Assembly (NCBI GenBank): GCA_902530595.1
Contig: CACAAX010000002.1
Location: forward strand, 38,190 to 102,189
Source of the DNA: an uncultured Alphaproteobacteria bacterium
GTDB taxonomy: Bacteria > Pseudomonadota > Alphaproteobacteria > Rhodobacterales > Rhodobacteraceae
Reading direction: 5' to 3'
Length of the DNA: 64,000 nucleotides
The notes beneath the pieces are model-generated. The model did not search any database, was not told the DNA's origin, and saw only the letters and a program-made list of their open reading frames with translations. Position numbers and translations under genes: made by a program. Positions 49,999-59,490 of the stretch are shown here, piece after piece (position 1 is the first letter of the stretch; each line of letters starts with the position of its first letter).

Positions 49999-50682
49999 AT
50001 GATGAATATTGTTAAAAGGTGGTTTTTCCCTCTAGAACACGGAATTGTTGAGGCCCGTTCTAATGAACTCACGGTTATTTGGGTACATGGGGCGAACCAA
50101 TCTGGGCTATCATTCCAATACTTAAGGTCATTGACCCGATTTAAAAATGAGTTGGTAGTTGAGTACGATACGTCGCATAAATTTAAAGATAATTTAGAGA
50201 TGCTTTCTGATGAAATTCTTAAAGTAAAAGGTCCATATTTTATGATCGGGCATAGTTTGGGAGGTCTTTATGCTCTACATTTAACTAAGCATGTGGTTGT
50301 CGCAGGTGCAGTAAGTATTAGCACTCCTTTCGCAGGAAGTTGGACAGCAGACTGGGCTCGATTTTTTGTTCCAACGTATCAATTATTTCGAGATGTGGGT
50401 CGGAGGTCTATTCCAATTAAAGAGTCTCAGAATATAAAACTGAGAGTTGATTGGACCCAGATAGTTAGTACAAAAGGAAATGTGCCTTATCACGGAGGTC
50501 AAAACGATGGAGTCTGTACTATTAAGAGCATGAAATCTCGAAAAGATATGGAGTTGATAGAAGTTCCTCATACTCACTTTGAAGTTATGTGTTCAGACTT
50601 AGTTGCAGAAATCATATTGGAGCGTTATCAAAAAGTTTTAAGGAGCATTAAAATAAGGAATGTCATTCAAAAACCTTTTTGA
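49999..50682 (+). CDS. Alpha/beta hydrolase (lipase-like)
   Basis: VIWVHGANQSG; FMIGHSLGGLYAL nucleophile elbow; ATG at 49999 preferred. Confidence 0.75.
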   Translation: MMNIVKRWFFPLEHGIVEARSNELTVIWVHGANQSGLSFQYLRSLTRFKNELVVEYDTSHKFKDNLEMLSDEILKVKGPYFMIGHSLGGLYALHLTKHVVVAGAVSISTPFAGSWTADWARFFVPTYQLFRDVGRRSIPIKESQNIKLRVDWTQIVSTKGNVPYHGGQNDGVCTIKSMKSRKDMELIEVPHTHFEVMCSDLVAEIILERYQKVLRSIKIRNVIQKPF

Positions 50683-50691
50683 ATTTTTTAT

Positions 50692-51498
50692 ATGAAAAAC
50701 TTGGTAATTAGCAGAAAAGGGTTTGACTCAACCGCTGGAGGACGTGCTTCTCCAATCCTTGAAACGGGAGAAATTTTTTCTGTTCCCATTCCCCAAAAGA
50801 AACAGTCGTCGTTCAGATATAGAGATTTACGATTTAATGATTTGGCTGGACAAGATATTTTAAATTTAATTGGTGCTAAATCGATTTCCGACAAAGATTT
50901 TTGTCACGTTGATCCACTGCTTTCAGAAAAAAAAGGTATTTTTGGGCAAGCAGGTGGGGCACAAGGGGAATTAGATAATTATGGGATAGAGAGGGGAGAT
51001 CTCTTTTTATTTTTTGGGTGGTTTCGGAGATATCACTTGAGAGGCCCTGATCTGCATCATCTTTTCGGGTGGTTGCAAGTTGATAAGATAATAAAAGGAA
51101 ACAATGAGATATTAAATTTTTTATCAGAGGAGGGACTTTCACATCCTCATGGCACTAAGGATATAACACAATATAAAAATAATACTATTTATGTAGCTTC
51201 AAAAAATTTAACTTTCTCCGATAGGGTTAGAGATCTAAAGGGACATGGTAGATTTAAAAAAACTGCCCAAGAGCTGATATTAACTGAAAAGGATAAAACA
51301 CGATCGAGATGGAGGTTCCCTCAAGAGTACTTTTCAGATACAAGAAATTTATTCCGTAATAGATTAAAATGGAAAGATAGAAAAAATTGTTTAGTAAATT
51401 GTATGGGCATTGGTCAGGAATTTATTTTGAACGCTCATGATAATCCTTCAGTGATTGATTGGGCGTCACACCTTATAAACATGTATGGAAGAGACTAA
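50692..51498 (+). CDS. Probable nucleotide modification-associated domain 3 (Nmad3) family protein
   Basis: MKNLVISRKGFDSTAGGRASPILETGEIFSVPIP...HVDPLL...GIFGQAGGAQGELDNYGIERGDLFLFFGWFR...HHLFGWLQV; recognised from pattern, no search run. Confidence 0.65.
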   Translation: MKNLVISRKGFDSTAGGRASPILETGEIFSVPIPQKKQSSFRYRDLRFNDLAGQDILNLIGAKSISDKDFCHVDPLLSEKKGIFGQAGGAQGELDNYGIERGDLFLFFGWFRRYHLRGPDLHHLFGWLQVDKIIKGNNEILNFLSEEGLSHPHGTKDITQYKNNTIYVASKNLTFSDRVRDLKGHGRFKKTAQELILTEKDKTRSRWRFPQEYFSDTRNLFRNRLKWKDRKNCLVNCMGIGQEFILNAHDNPSVIDWASHLINMYGRD

Positions 51499-51694
51499 AT
51501 TACTTTTTGTTCGTTTAAGAGTTGAGAAAAATATAAGGTTTTTTCGAGTGTAAGTAACTTGACGAAAATCTATGTCGCTAAAGGTAGGGTAGTGTAAAGA
51601 CCTAGATTTTTCTTTGCAAAAATATTCTAAGATCGCTCTTTCGTACCATGGACAGAATATAACTTATACGTAATGTTAATGCTGATATAGGTGA

Positions 51695-51736
51695 GGTTTG
51701 TTGGTAATGGCTGGAAATGTCACTAACCAACAAACC
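51695..51736. promoter_or_regulatory. 11-bp perfect inverted repeat (stem-loop) in long intergenic region
   Basis: GGTTTGTTGGT - 20 nt - ACCAACAAACC. Confidence 0.55.
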
Positions 51737-51747
51737 CTTCCGATGAC

Positions 51748-51764
51748 AGTAGGAGTTTCCTACT
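51748..51764. promoter_or_regulatory. Second adjacent hairpin
   Basis: AGTAGGA GTT TCCTACT. Confidence 0.45.
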
Positions 51765-51900
51765 AATTGTTGAAAGTAGTTTTATAAATAATATCGCACA
51801 GAGACGAATTATCGCAGCAGGTTCATTCAGTTATGGTGAACTTTAAAATAAAGTAGAAAATAACAATTGAATCAGTATTTTTTTAGTCTATGTAATTAGA

Positions 51901-52032
51901 ATGTTGCACACTTTCATAAAATTCAAAATATTAAAGCTTTCGCTAATAAGTGCTTTGAGCGCTGGAATTGTATTAACTCTTATAGCAAAAGAAATGCGTA
52001 AGAACAAAAAAACGGACGAAGCCAATGGATAA
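51901..52032 (+). CDS. Putative 43-aa small TM protein
   Basis: MLHTFIKFKILKLSLISALSAGIVLTLIAKEMRKNKKTDEANG*. Confidence 0.35.
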   Translation: MLHTFIKFKILKLSLISALSAGIVLTLIAKEMRKNKKTDEANG

Positions 52033-52221
52033 ACTTTTTCTTGAAGAGTAAAGATACTATGCGAAGAACTCCAATATTACAGTCATACTCTACATATTTC
52101 GGCAAGTCACAATAACTCATTCGGCTTTTAATCTTTTCACAAACTGGACAATATAAAAGTGTTGTGAGACTATTTAAGCATGATTTAATTGGGGACTAAA
52201 CATGTCAAATAGGAAAATATT

Positions 52222-53505
52222 TTGAGAACTGTTAATCATGAGCTTACTAGGAGAGTTGCAGGCTTCAAAATTCTATTAATTATTTATCTAGTAATTTGTT
52301 TACTTAATCTAATCCTAGCAATAGTAATACCGCCAAGTAATTTCCAAATTATCAATCAGGGCACTATGTTGTTAAATTTAATTTGGGTGTTGGTATTTGC
52401 TCTCTTTTTGCAAAAATTAAACGACGCTAATTACAAGTATTTTTCCATAATTGTATTGTTCATGTTACCAACCTATTATTTCATATTAGATTATTTGTTT
52501 GAACTGGATAATTCCTTCTTTAATCCTACTAATCTAGGTTTGGGAAGAAGTGTTGACAGTTTATTTCTTTTACCAATTGTATTTGTCGTTAGCTCTATTC
52601 TCTTTCTGAGACAGTCAATAATTTTAATAGCAATTACACTTTTTTCAATTTTGGCAGCCTACAATCTTTATGAAGTGTTGGCAGATGATAAGACTTATCT
52701 CTCAGATAACTGGCAAACAATATTAGAGGATGCAAACGCAATTAACATAACCCTCTTAACTAATTGGATAAATATATGGATAATAGTTAGCATAGTGTGT
52801 TACGCAATCGTTTTTTTAGTGGATAAACTTATGAACGATGCTGTCAAATTTGAAAAGAGTACTGCTCAATTCAGTAGATATTTTTCCCCGAATATACGCG
52901 AAAAGATTCAAGAAGCAGATTTAGAGATTAAGGAAAATGAAAATAATTCTCAGGCTGTAGCGGTATTGTTTACCGACATTGACGGTTTCACTGAATTATC
53001 AGAAACTTTATCTTCTAAAGAGATAATCGAACTACTCTCTGATTATCAAGATCGAATGATACGTCCAATCTTTAAAAACTCCGGAACAGTAGATAAATTT
53101 ATTGGTGACTCAGTTATGGCGACTTTTGGAACACCTGTAAGTCAGGGAAATGATGCACAAAATGCTTTTAATTGTGCGAGAGAAATGCAAATTGCGATGA
53201 GGCAATGGACTAAAGAACGAAAAGATAATAATCAGCCAACAATTACTCATCGAATAGGAATTTCGTATGGAACCTGTGTTGTAGGAAATATTGGTAATGA
53301 GGACAGGAAAGAATTTACAGTTATAGGTGACGTGGTAAATGTAGCCAACCGTGTTTGTGACGTTTGTAAAGATTTAAAGTGCAGCTTATTAATAACTGAT
53401 ACACTTATAAATAGACTTAATGAGGCAATAAATGCGGAAGAAATTAAAGATTATCCTATAAGAGGTAGAAAGGATAAGATCAATTTATATAAAGTTGAAA
53501 CCTAA
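52222..53505 (+). CDS. Class III adenylate/guanylate cyclase with N-terminal membrane domain (TTG start)
   Basis: ~6 TM then AVLFTDIDGFTELSETLSSKE...KFIGDSVMATFGTP...RIGISYGTCVVGNIGNEDRKEFTVIGDVVNVANRV. Confidence 0.92.
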   Translation: MRTVNHELTRRVAGFKILLIIYLVICLLNLILAIVIPPSNFQIINQGTMLLNLIWVLVFALFLQKLNDANYKYFSIIVLFMLPTYYFILDYLFELDNSFFNPTNLGLGRSVDSLFLLPIVFVVSSILFLRQSIILIAITLFSILAAYNLYEVLADDKTYLSDNWQTILEDANAINITLLTNWINIWIIVSIVCYAIVFLVDKLMNDAVKFEKSTAQFSRYFSPNIREKIQEADLEIKENENNSQAVAVLFTDIDGFTELSETLSSKEIIELLSDYQDRMIRPIFKNSGTVDKFIGDSVMATFGTPVSQGNDAQNAFNCAREMQIAMRQWTKERKDNNQPTITHRIGISYGTCVVGNIGNEDRKEFTVIGDVVNVANRVCDVCKDLKCSLLITDTLINRLNEAINAEEIKDYPIRGRKDKINLYKVET

Positions 53506-53757
53506 ACCCTAGGTAATAGAGGAAAGAATATTTTTTTAAAGATGGAATGTGCCTTGATGAAGAGAAAAACCAAGAAACTTTGTCTTTTATTATTTATATT
53601 TGATAAGTGTTTTGTTCAAAAATCATTAGGGAGTTTTTAGGAGTCTTGGAAATTAAAAGTAGTTTGAATTCAAAAGCGAACTCTGTATTGCCTATAGTTC
53701 GACTTTGTAAGCATTGCGCGAGATCTTTTGCAATTTTTAAAGAAACATAAAAATAAT

Positions 53758-54297
53758 ATGGTTTTAATACTCGTTGCTGTCGAAGAAGAACTCAGTTCAA
53801 AAGACCTACCCAGATTCCAAATTCACTATACTGGAGTTGGAAAAATTAACGCTGTCATCAAAACTTTAGAAATCATTAAAACCTATTCTCCAACTCAAAT
53901 AATCAACTACGGTACCGCTGGCAGTTTGAATAAAAAATTGAAGGGATTGGTAGAAGTTACTAAATTCTATCAAAGAGATATGGATGCTTCACCCCTAGGT
54001 TTTAAAATTGGTCAAACCCCGTTTGATGACATTCAAGAAATAGAGTTTGGGACTGGTTTGTATAGCTGTGGTACAGGAGATTCTTTTGTAACTTCCACAC
54101 CTAAATTGAAAACAGATCTCGTCGATATGGAGGCATACGCTATCGCAAAAATTTGTTATTTGAATGATATAAAGTTTCGATGTTTTAAGTATATCTCTGA
54201 TAACGCTGATGGAGATGCAAATACCGACTGGGTAAAAAATATCTCTATAGGTAAGAAACTATTTATTAAAAAGATGAGATATTTAGAAACTGATTAA
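53758..54297 (+). CDS. Nucleoside phosphorylase-like (MTA/SAH nucleosidase-type)
   Basis: VAVEEEL...YTGVGKINAVIKTLEII...INYGTAGSLN...LVDMEAYAIAKIC...ISDNADGDA. Confidence 0.75.
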   Translation: MVLILVAVEEELSSKDLPRFQIHYTGVGKINAVIKTLEIIKTYSPTQIINYGTAGSLNKKLKGLVEVTKFYQRDMDASPLGFKIGQTPFDDIQEIEFGTGLYSCGTGDSFVTSTPKLKTDLVDMEAYAIAKICYLNDIKFRCFKYISDNADGDANTDWVKNISIGKKLFIKKMRYLETD

Positions 54298-54299
54298 AA

Positions 54300-54497
54300 T
54301 TGTTAAGAGGATATCAAAATTTGTACAGTGATTACCCCAGTATTGTTTTTTATATTCTATTACTCTTGATGCTTTCGGGGGGTATTGTTTATATTGCAAG
54401 GCAAAGTCCTCAGAGGTTCATTATGCAATTGCTAATATGGGCAATAATTTTTTTAGGAGTTTTTGGTTTGATCGCTTTTCTGACAAATTCGTCTTAA
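54300..54497 (+). CDS. Small two-TM hypothetical protein
   Basis: 65 aa, two hydrophobic helices; TTG start. Confidence 0.45.
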   Translation: MLRGYQNLYSDYPSIVFYILLLLMLSGGIVYIARQSPQRFIMQLLIWAIIFLGVFGLIAFLTNSS

Positions 54498-54622
54498 AAA
54501 AACCTCAAAGATGGTAGCTAAAGCTTTTCATGATGAGATTGATTGGTTAGAAGTCCTACCTAATGCATTATTTGTTGCAATAGTCCTAAAAAAGAACTAT
54601 CTGGCTATAGAGAAATATTTTT

Positions 54623-55063
54623 TTGCCTCTAGCTTTTGGAAACTCGTATTTGGAAAAAAATTTTAATAGCGTTTTTGTTAAACTAACTTGTGATCATATA
54701 GACAAAAATGGGCATGTATCAGAAGCGGGTTATTTAATTGTAGCTAACCTAGCGTATTGGAAGATATGCGAGCAAGTGGGTCTTTTAAAACTCTATAGTA
54801 AATACAAAATTAGTGGAATTGTCTTTGATACCTATATGGAGTTCAAAAAAGAGGTCTTTGAAGGCGAAGAGGTGATGATTAATCTTAGATTCAATATAAC
54901 TAATGATACCAGAAAGATTGTGAGGCTTTTAGATATTTATGACAGAGAAAACCGTTTGGTAGTTAAGATAACATCAAATGGTGGCTTTTTGGATCTCGAA
55001 AAACGAAAAATCGTAGAGCCACCAAAAAAGATATTGGATACATGTCTCAAATATTTGAGATAG
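54623..55063 (+). CDS. Acyl-CoA thioesterase-like (hotdog fold) protein
   Basis: DHIDKNGHVSEAGYLIVANLAYWKICEQVGL...FDTYMEFKKEVFEGEEVMI; TTG start. Confidence 0.6.
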   Translation: MPLAFGNSYLEKNFNSVFVKLTCDHIDKNGHVSEAGYLIVANLAYWKICEQVGLLKLYSKYKISGIVFDTYMEFKKEVFEGEEVMINLRFNITNDTRKIVRLLDIYDRENRLVVKITSNGGFLDLEKRKIVEPPKKILDTCLKYLR

Positions 55064-55290
55064 TAGGATTTGCTATATTACAATATCGATGCTTAAAAGC
55101 TTTCGAAGGATGCGAGGTAATCAGAACTTTGTAGGTTAAGAAATGTCTAATAAGTTTTATCGCCAGCATTTAAACATACAAAAAAATAAATGCTTAATCC
55201 TCTTGAATAATCTAGAGCTTTTTTTTAAAGTTTAATAAAGGGTAACACGATTGACTTTGATTTAATTGGTTATAACGCTATATAAGCGTC

Positions 55291-55710
55291 ATGTACATCG
55301 AGATAGGATTATTATTAAACGCTCTTATTCTGGGAGCGATGACTTCCTTCATGGTAGTTACTTCGCCTTCAGTCTTTAAGACACTCGATGAAGATCATTC
55401 TAAGAAATTCTTGAGATACATATTCCCTCGCCTTTTTAATTTTTGTTTTTTAATTTCTATGTTTATGTTCTTATTCTTTTCGTTGGGTAACTTTGTTTCT
55501 GGAATGATATTTGGGATAGCCATAGCAATAAGTTTTTTGATTAACACATACTTCTTAACTCCTAGAATAAATAAGATGCGGGACTTAATGCTCGAAGGTC
55601 GCCAAAGCTCAGAAAAGGGATTCAAGAGCCTGCATATGGCCTCTGTGCTCTTATATTTACTTAACGTGATATTTATAATTTTCATCTTCATTCTTTATTA
55701 CACAAGATGA
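55291..55710 (+). CDS. DUF4149-like membrane protein
   Basis: 4 TM; LGAMTSFMVVTSPSVFKTLDEDHSKKFLRYIFPRLF. Confidence 0.65.
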   Translation: MYIEIGLLLNALILGAMTSFMVVTSPSVFKTLDEDHSKKFLRYIFPRLFNFCFLISMFMFLFFSLGNFVSGMIFGIAIAISFLINTYFLTPRINKMRDLMLEGRQSSEKGFKSLHMASVLLYLLNVIFIIFIFILYYTR

Positions 55711-56128
55711 GATTATTACTTTTTCTATTTTTTCTAATTTTATTATCATGGCAAGTCGTAGTTGCGGATACTGTAAAAATAGAGTTTACCGCAGATGACT
55801 ATTATAGCATCGAGGTTGCGAATATTAACGTTGGTGACACTATAGAGTGGTTGCCAAAGAATGAGGGCCATAATGTTGAATTTCTTGCTGGACCAATATG
55901 GAAGCACTTCCGGAAAATTCGGATTTAAACGTCCGTTACGCAATTACTTTTGATTTGCCTGGAGTTTACTTATATCAATGTACACCACACGGTAATATGG
56001 GAATGTTAGGATTAATAGTAGTGGGTAATAATTTAGATAATTTAGGCAATATTGAAGCTGTGGAATTGTCTCGAGTGGCAAAGTCGGTGCTGCAAAGACT
56101 GATTAGAGTTGCTAAGTCAAATAAGTAA
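55707..56128 (+). pseudogene. Cupredoxin (pseudoazurin-like), frameshifted between two overlapping ORFs
   Basis: ORF1 ...VNVGDTIEWLPKNEGHNVEFLAGP; ORF2 MEALPENSDLNVRYAITFDLPGVYLYQCTPHGNMGMLGLIVVG; together they give His, Cys, His, Met copper ligands. Confidence 0.8.
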
Positions 56129-56158
56129 CCTGTGTTGGTTCGCAACGTCTTGGTGCAT

Positions 56159-56608
56159 TCACAACTTGCTAACTGAACGAACCATAGTTTCCATATAGTT
56201 CAGAAATTTGGATCGATCTAACTTGCTGAAGGGAGGTGGACCAGAAGTAACTTCACCGCCTTCACGTATTTTTTCCATTATTTCTCTTGTTGCGATTGCC
56301 ATACCTATGTTGTCGAGAGTAAACCTCATTCCATTAGGTCTTATTGCCAACGCACTTTTTTTTAGGCATTGTTCAGCAAGTGGAATGTCGTTTGTTACAC
56401 AGATGTCGTTTTTCTCGATGTTACCTATAATCCAACTGTCTGCGGCGTCGGATTCCTGATTAACAACGACGAGGTTTATAAGTGGATTGCGAGAAGGACG
56501 GATTCCTCCATTACACACCATATAAGTCATCAAATCATGGCGTGCAGCGATCCTTTCTATTTCGTTTTTTACCGGACAAGCGTCGGCATCTACATAAATT
56601 TTTACCAT
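56159..56608 (-). CDS. YaiI/YqxD (UPF0178) family protein
   Basis: MVKIYVDADACPVKNEIERIAARH; DICVTNDIPLAEQCL; GGEVTSGPPPFSKLDRSKFLN. Confidence 0.92.
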   Translation of the reverse strand: MVKIYVDADACPVKNEIERIAARHDLMTYMVCNGGIRPSRNPLINLVVVNQESDAADSWIIGNIEKNDICVTNDIPLAEQCLKKSALAIRPNGMRFTLDNIGMAIATREIMEKIREGGEVTSGPPPFSKLDRSKFLNYMETMVRSVSKL

Positions 56609-56841
56609 TTTAAAAATACTTCTTGGGGATTGCGCTTCATTTTACATTTTTAGTGGACTTTGTTTTGCTATGGGTAAAAAATATCATTTTATACAAATTT
56701 TTACATTTGCTCGGAGTGATCATCTCAATTTATTTGGCAAAAGGCTAATTAAAAATTTTTCTAGAGTTTTTGTGAAAAATTGTGGGTAATATTAATTAAG
56801 GTATATTTCACTAGAATTTAATTGAGCAGGAAGACGATCTT

Positions 56842-57690
56842 ATGAGTAATGCGAATTTTAAAAGCATAGAAGTTAGTCCGATATCTGGTGCATTAGGAGC
56901 ATTAATTACCGGAATAGAATTAAAAGAGCCTCTTCAAGACCCTGTATTTGAAGAGATATATAACGCTTTTTTAGAATATAAGGTGATATTTTTTAATGAT
57001 CAGGAGCTCAATCCGGAAACTCAACTTCGATTTGGTAAGATGTTTGGACAACCTGTAATCTATCCATTTGTGAAAGGTCTGAAAGATTTTCCTGAGATAA
57101 CGCCCATTTTAAAGAAAGAAAATGACCTTAATAATTTTGGTGGGGTTTGGCATAGTGACACCACTTACCAAGAGCAACCACCAAAGGCAACAATGCTATA
57201 CGCGGTTGAGGTGCCTGAGTTTGGTGGTGACACCGAATTTGCGAACCAATGCATGGCGTTAGATCATCTGTCAGAGGGTATGCGGAAATTCTTGAATGAA
57301 CAAAAGGTAATTAATACCTCTGGTAAAGGGAAAGTAGTAGCCTCAAGATCAGATGTTATGAAACACTCTTCGTCTGGAAAAGTGGTCGACGAGTTGAGAG
57401 CGATACACCCAGTAGTCAGAACACACCCTGAAACTAAAGAACAAGCATTATTTATCAATGAAGCTCACTCTTTACAGTTCGAAAGTCTTAGCTTAGAGGA
57501 GAGTACTCCTCTTCTTGAATTTTTGTTTAAGCACCAAATAAAGTCAGAGTTTACCTGCCGGTTTAAGTGGAAAAAAGGATCAGTTGCGATTTGGGATAAT
57601 AGGTGTACCCTTCATAATCCGATAAACGATTACCATGGGAAAAGAAGGTTAATGCATCGAATAACATTTGCTGGTGATACGCCTGTTTGA
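56842..57690 (+). CDS. TauD/TfdA-family Fe(II)/2-oxoglutarate dioxygenase
   Basis: GVWHSDTTYQEQPPKATMLYAVEVPEFGGDTEFANQ; SVAIWDNRCTLHNPINDYHGKRRLMHRIT. Confidence 0.93.
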   Translation: MSNANFKSIEVSPISGALGALITGIELKEPLQDPVFEEIYNAFLEYKVIFFNDQELNPETQLRFGKMFGQPVIYPFVKGLKDFPEITPILKKENDLNNFGGVWHSDTTYQEQPPKATMLYAVEVPEFGGDTEFANQCMALDHLSEGMRKFLNEQKVINTSGKGKVVASRSDVMKHSSSGKVVDELRAIHPVVRTHPETKEQALFINEAHSLQFESLSLEESTPLLEFLFKHQIKSEFTCRFKWKKGSVAIWDNRCTLHNPINDYHGKRRLMHRITFAGDTPV

Positions 57691-57712
57691 TTGTTATCCA
57701 AGAGGGAAAAAT

Positions 57713-57940
57713 TTGGACAAAATTAATAAAGAAAGAATCTGGCGATTAATTCAAAGCACAGGCGATGAATTGTTTGGAAAGCTCCCTGAGCACCCCAATC
57801 ATCCAAAAGGGAGAAATCCATATGCTCATGTAGCGTTGAAAGTAAAAGATCGTTTTGGGTGTAGTTACAAAGATATTGCTGACGAAAAGTATCAAGAGGT
57901 AGTAGATTTCTTATATCTTATACAAACAGAAGAAGGTTGA
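57713..57940 (+). CDS. Conserved-looking hypothetical protein
   Basis: NKERIWRLIQSTGDELFGKLPEHPNHPKGRNPYAHVALKVKDRFG; start uncertain (57668 or 57713). Confidence 0.55.
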   Translation: MDKINKERIWRLIQSTGDELFGKLPEHPNHPKGRNPYAHVALKVKDRFGCSYKDIADEKYQEVVDFLYLIQTEEG

Positions 57941-58010
57941 AACGTTTTTTGCGCTACAATTTTATAATCAATAAATTAATAGAGACTGATTTTCTTAATA
58001 GGAAGAATGA

Positions 58011-58691
58011 ATGAAAAAATTATTTAATAATTCGTTTGAGAACTGGATTTTCGATCTTGACAATACGATATACGATATAAAAGCTGGATTATTTGTCAAA
58101 ATATCCGAGAGGATTACTCAGTACATAATGGAAGTTCTCTCTTTCACGAAGGAAGAAGCTAACTTAGTTAGAAGTAACATGTATAAAAAATATGGTCTTA
58201 CGTTAACCGGTCTTATGAGAGAATATGAAATAGACCCTGATGAATATCTTGACTTTATTCATGATGTTACACACCCTGAACTACAATATGAAAAGCAACT
58301 TAAATTAAGTTTAAACAATCTTTCTGGTAAAAAATTCATTTATACAAATGCATCTCAAGATCACGCGAAAAAGATTTTATCAGCAATGGGGATAGAAGCT
58401 GAGTTTGAAAAAATATTAGATATAAAAGCTACACGCTATGTACCTAAACCCGATCCAAAATCTTATGAAATTATGCTAAAAAGTTTTGGCATTCTTTCAA
58501 ATCAAGTAGAAAAAAGTATTTTTATTGAGGATACAGCAAAAAATCTCAAACCGGCAAAATTGCTAGGGTTGAAAACTGTTTGGATGGAAAATGAGCGTAA
58601 TTTTGAAGACTATAAAGATAACGCGGAGTACATAGATTACAAATACTCTGACTTAAAGTCTTTTCTCCATGATATATCTAACAGCAATTGA
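58011..58691 (+). CDS. HAD-family pyrimidine 5'-nucleotidase-like
   Basis: NWIFDLDNTIYDIKAGLF...FIYTNASQDHAKKIL...FIEDTAKNLKPAKLLGLKTVW. Confidence 0.88.
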   Translation: MKKLFNNSFENWIFDLDNTIYDIKAGLFVKISERITQYIMEVLSFTKEEANLVRSNMYKKYGLTLTGLMREYEIDPDEYLDFIHDVTHPELQYEKQLKLSLNNLSGKKFIYTNASQDHAKKILSAMGIEAEFEKILDIKATRYVPKPDPKSYEIMLKSFGILSNQVEKSIFIEDTAKNLKPAKLLGLKTVWMENERNFEDYKDNAEYIDYKYSDLKSFLHDISNSN

Positions 58692-58718
58692 ATGGTTGGA
58701 AACAGCATAGGTTTTTAG

Positions 58719-58922
58719 ATGCAATTAAAAAGGTACAAATACATGATTGATAAAAAAGTATTAGATTTAAAGGAAAGGCGATTTTATATAAGGTTGATAG
58801 TCACAATCCTCACTTTATACATGGTAGGAACACTTTTTTATAAGTCAATTTCTCCATTCCATAATTGCATTAGAGACGACAGAGCGAATGTTATTGAATG
58901 TACCAGAGATAGCACCTGGTGA
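58719..58922 (+). CDS. Small one-TM hypothetical protein
   Basis: 67 aa, 4-nt ATGA-type overlap with next gene. Confidence 0.45.
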   Translation: MQLKRYKYMIDKKVLDLKERRFYIRLIVTILTLYMVGTLFYKSISPFHNCIRDDRANVIECTRDSTW

Positions 58923-59485
58923 AATTTAAGTTCCAAAATATTTTAACTGGTGTTATTTTTATAACACTTCTTTTGGTTACCGACACTTTTGCTCGATCTG
59001 AATTAGAAATAATAAAGAAAAATATATCAGCAAACGTCATATTTCTTAGACATGCTTTAGCTCCTGGAGTTGGAGATCCGGAAAATTTTATAAAAGTGGA
59101 CTGTAGTACGCAACGGAATTTAAATGATAAAGGTCGCTTGCAGGCTAGATTGATAGGAAATTACTTGAGATCAACAAATCTGAAGTTCTCCCAAATTTTA
59201 ACGAGTGAGTGGTGTCGGTGCATTGACACAGCCAAAGAGCTTAATCTTGGCCAATGGACGACTTTTTCAGGATTAAACTCCTTCTTTCAAGTATATGAAA
59301 AAAAAGATCAGGTCATGAACAAACTTCAAAAGAAACTTGATTCCCTTGGTTATTCAGACCTTGCTTTATTTGTGACCCATCAGGTTGTTATTTCGGAACA
59401 GACTGGAATCATGCCCCGGAGTGGTGAGATGGTTTTATATAATTCAATAACTAAACAAAAAGCCAGATACATGATTGATTACTAA
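58919..59485 (+). CDS. Secreted histidine phosphatase family protein
   Basis: NVIFLRHALAPGVGDP (RHA motif); SQILTSEWCRCIDTAKEL. Confidence 0.8.
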   Translation: MKFKFQNILTGVIFITLLLVTDTFARSELEIIKKNISANVIFLRHALAPGVGDPENFIKVDCSTQRNLNDKGRLQARLIGNYLRSTNLKFSQILTSEWCRCIDTAKELNLGQWTTFSGLNSFFQVYEKKDQVMNKLQKKLDSLGYSDLALFVTHQVVISEQTGIMPRSGEMVLYNSITKQKARYMIDY

Positions 59486-59490
59486 CTATT

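Noticed and set aside
54511-54666. 51-aa ORF MVAKAFHDEIDWLEVLPNALFVAIVLKKNYLAIEKYFFASSFWKLVFGKKF
   Set aside because: It overlaps the start of the thioesterase-like gene in another frame; no independent support.
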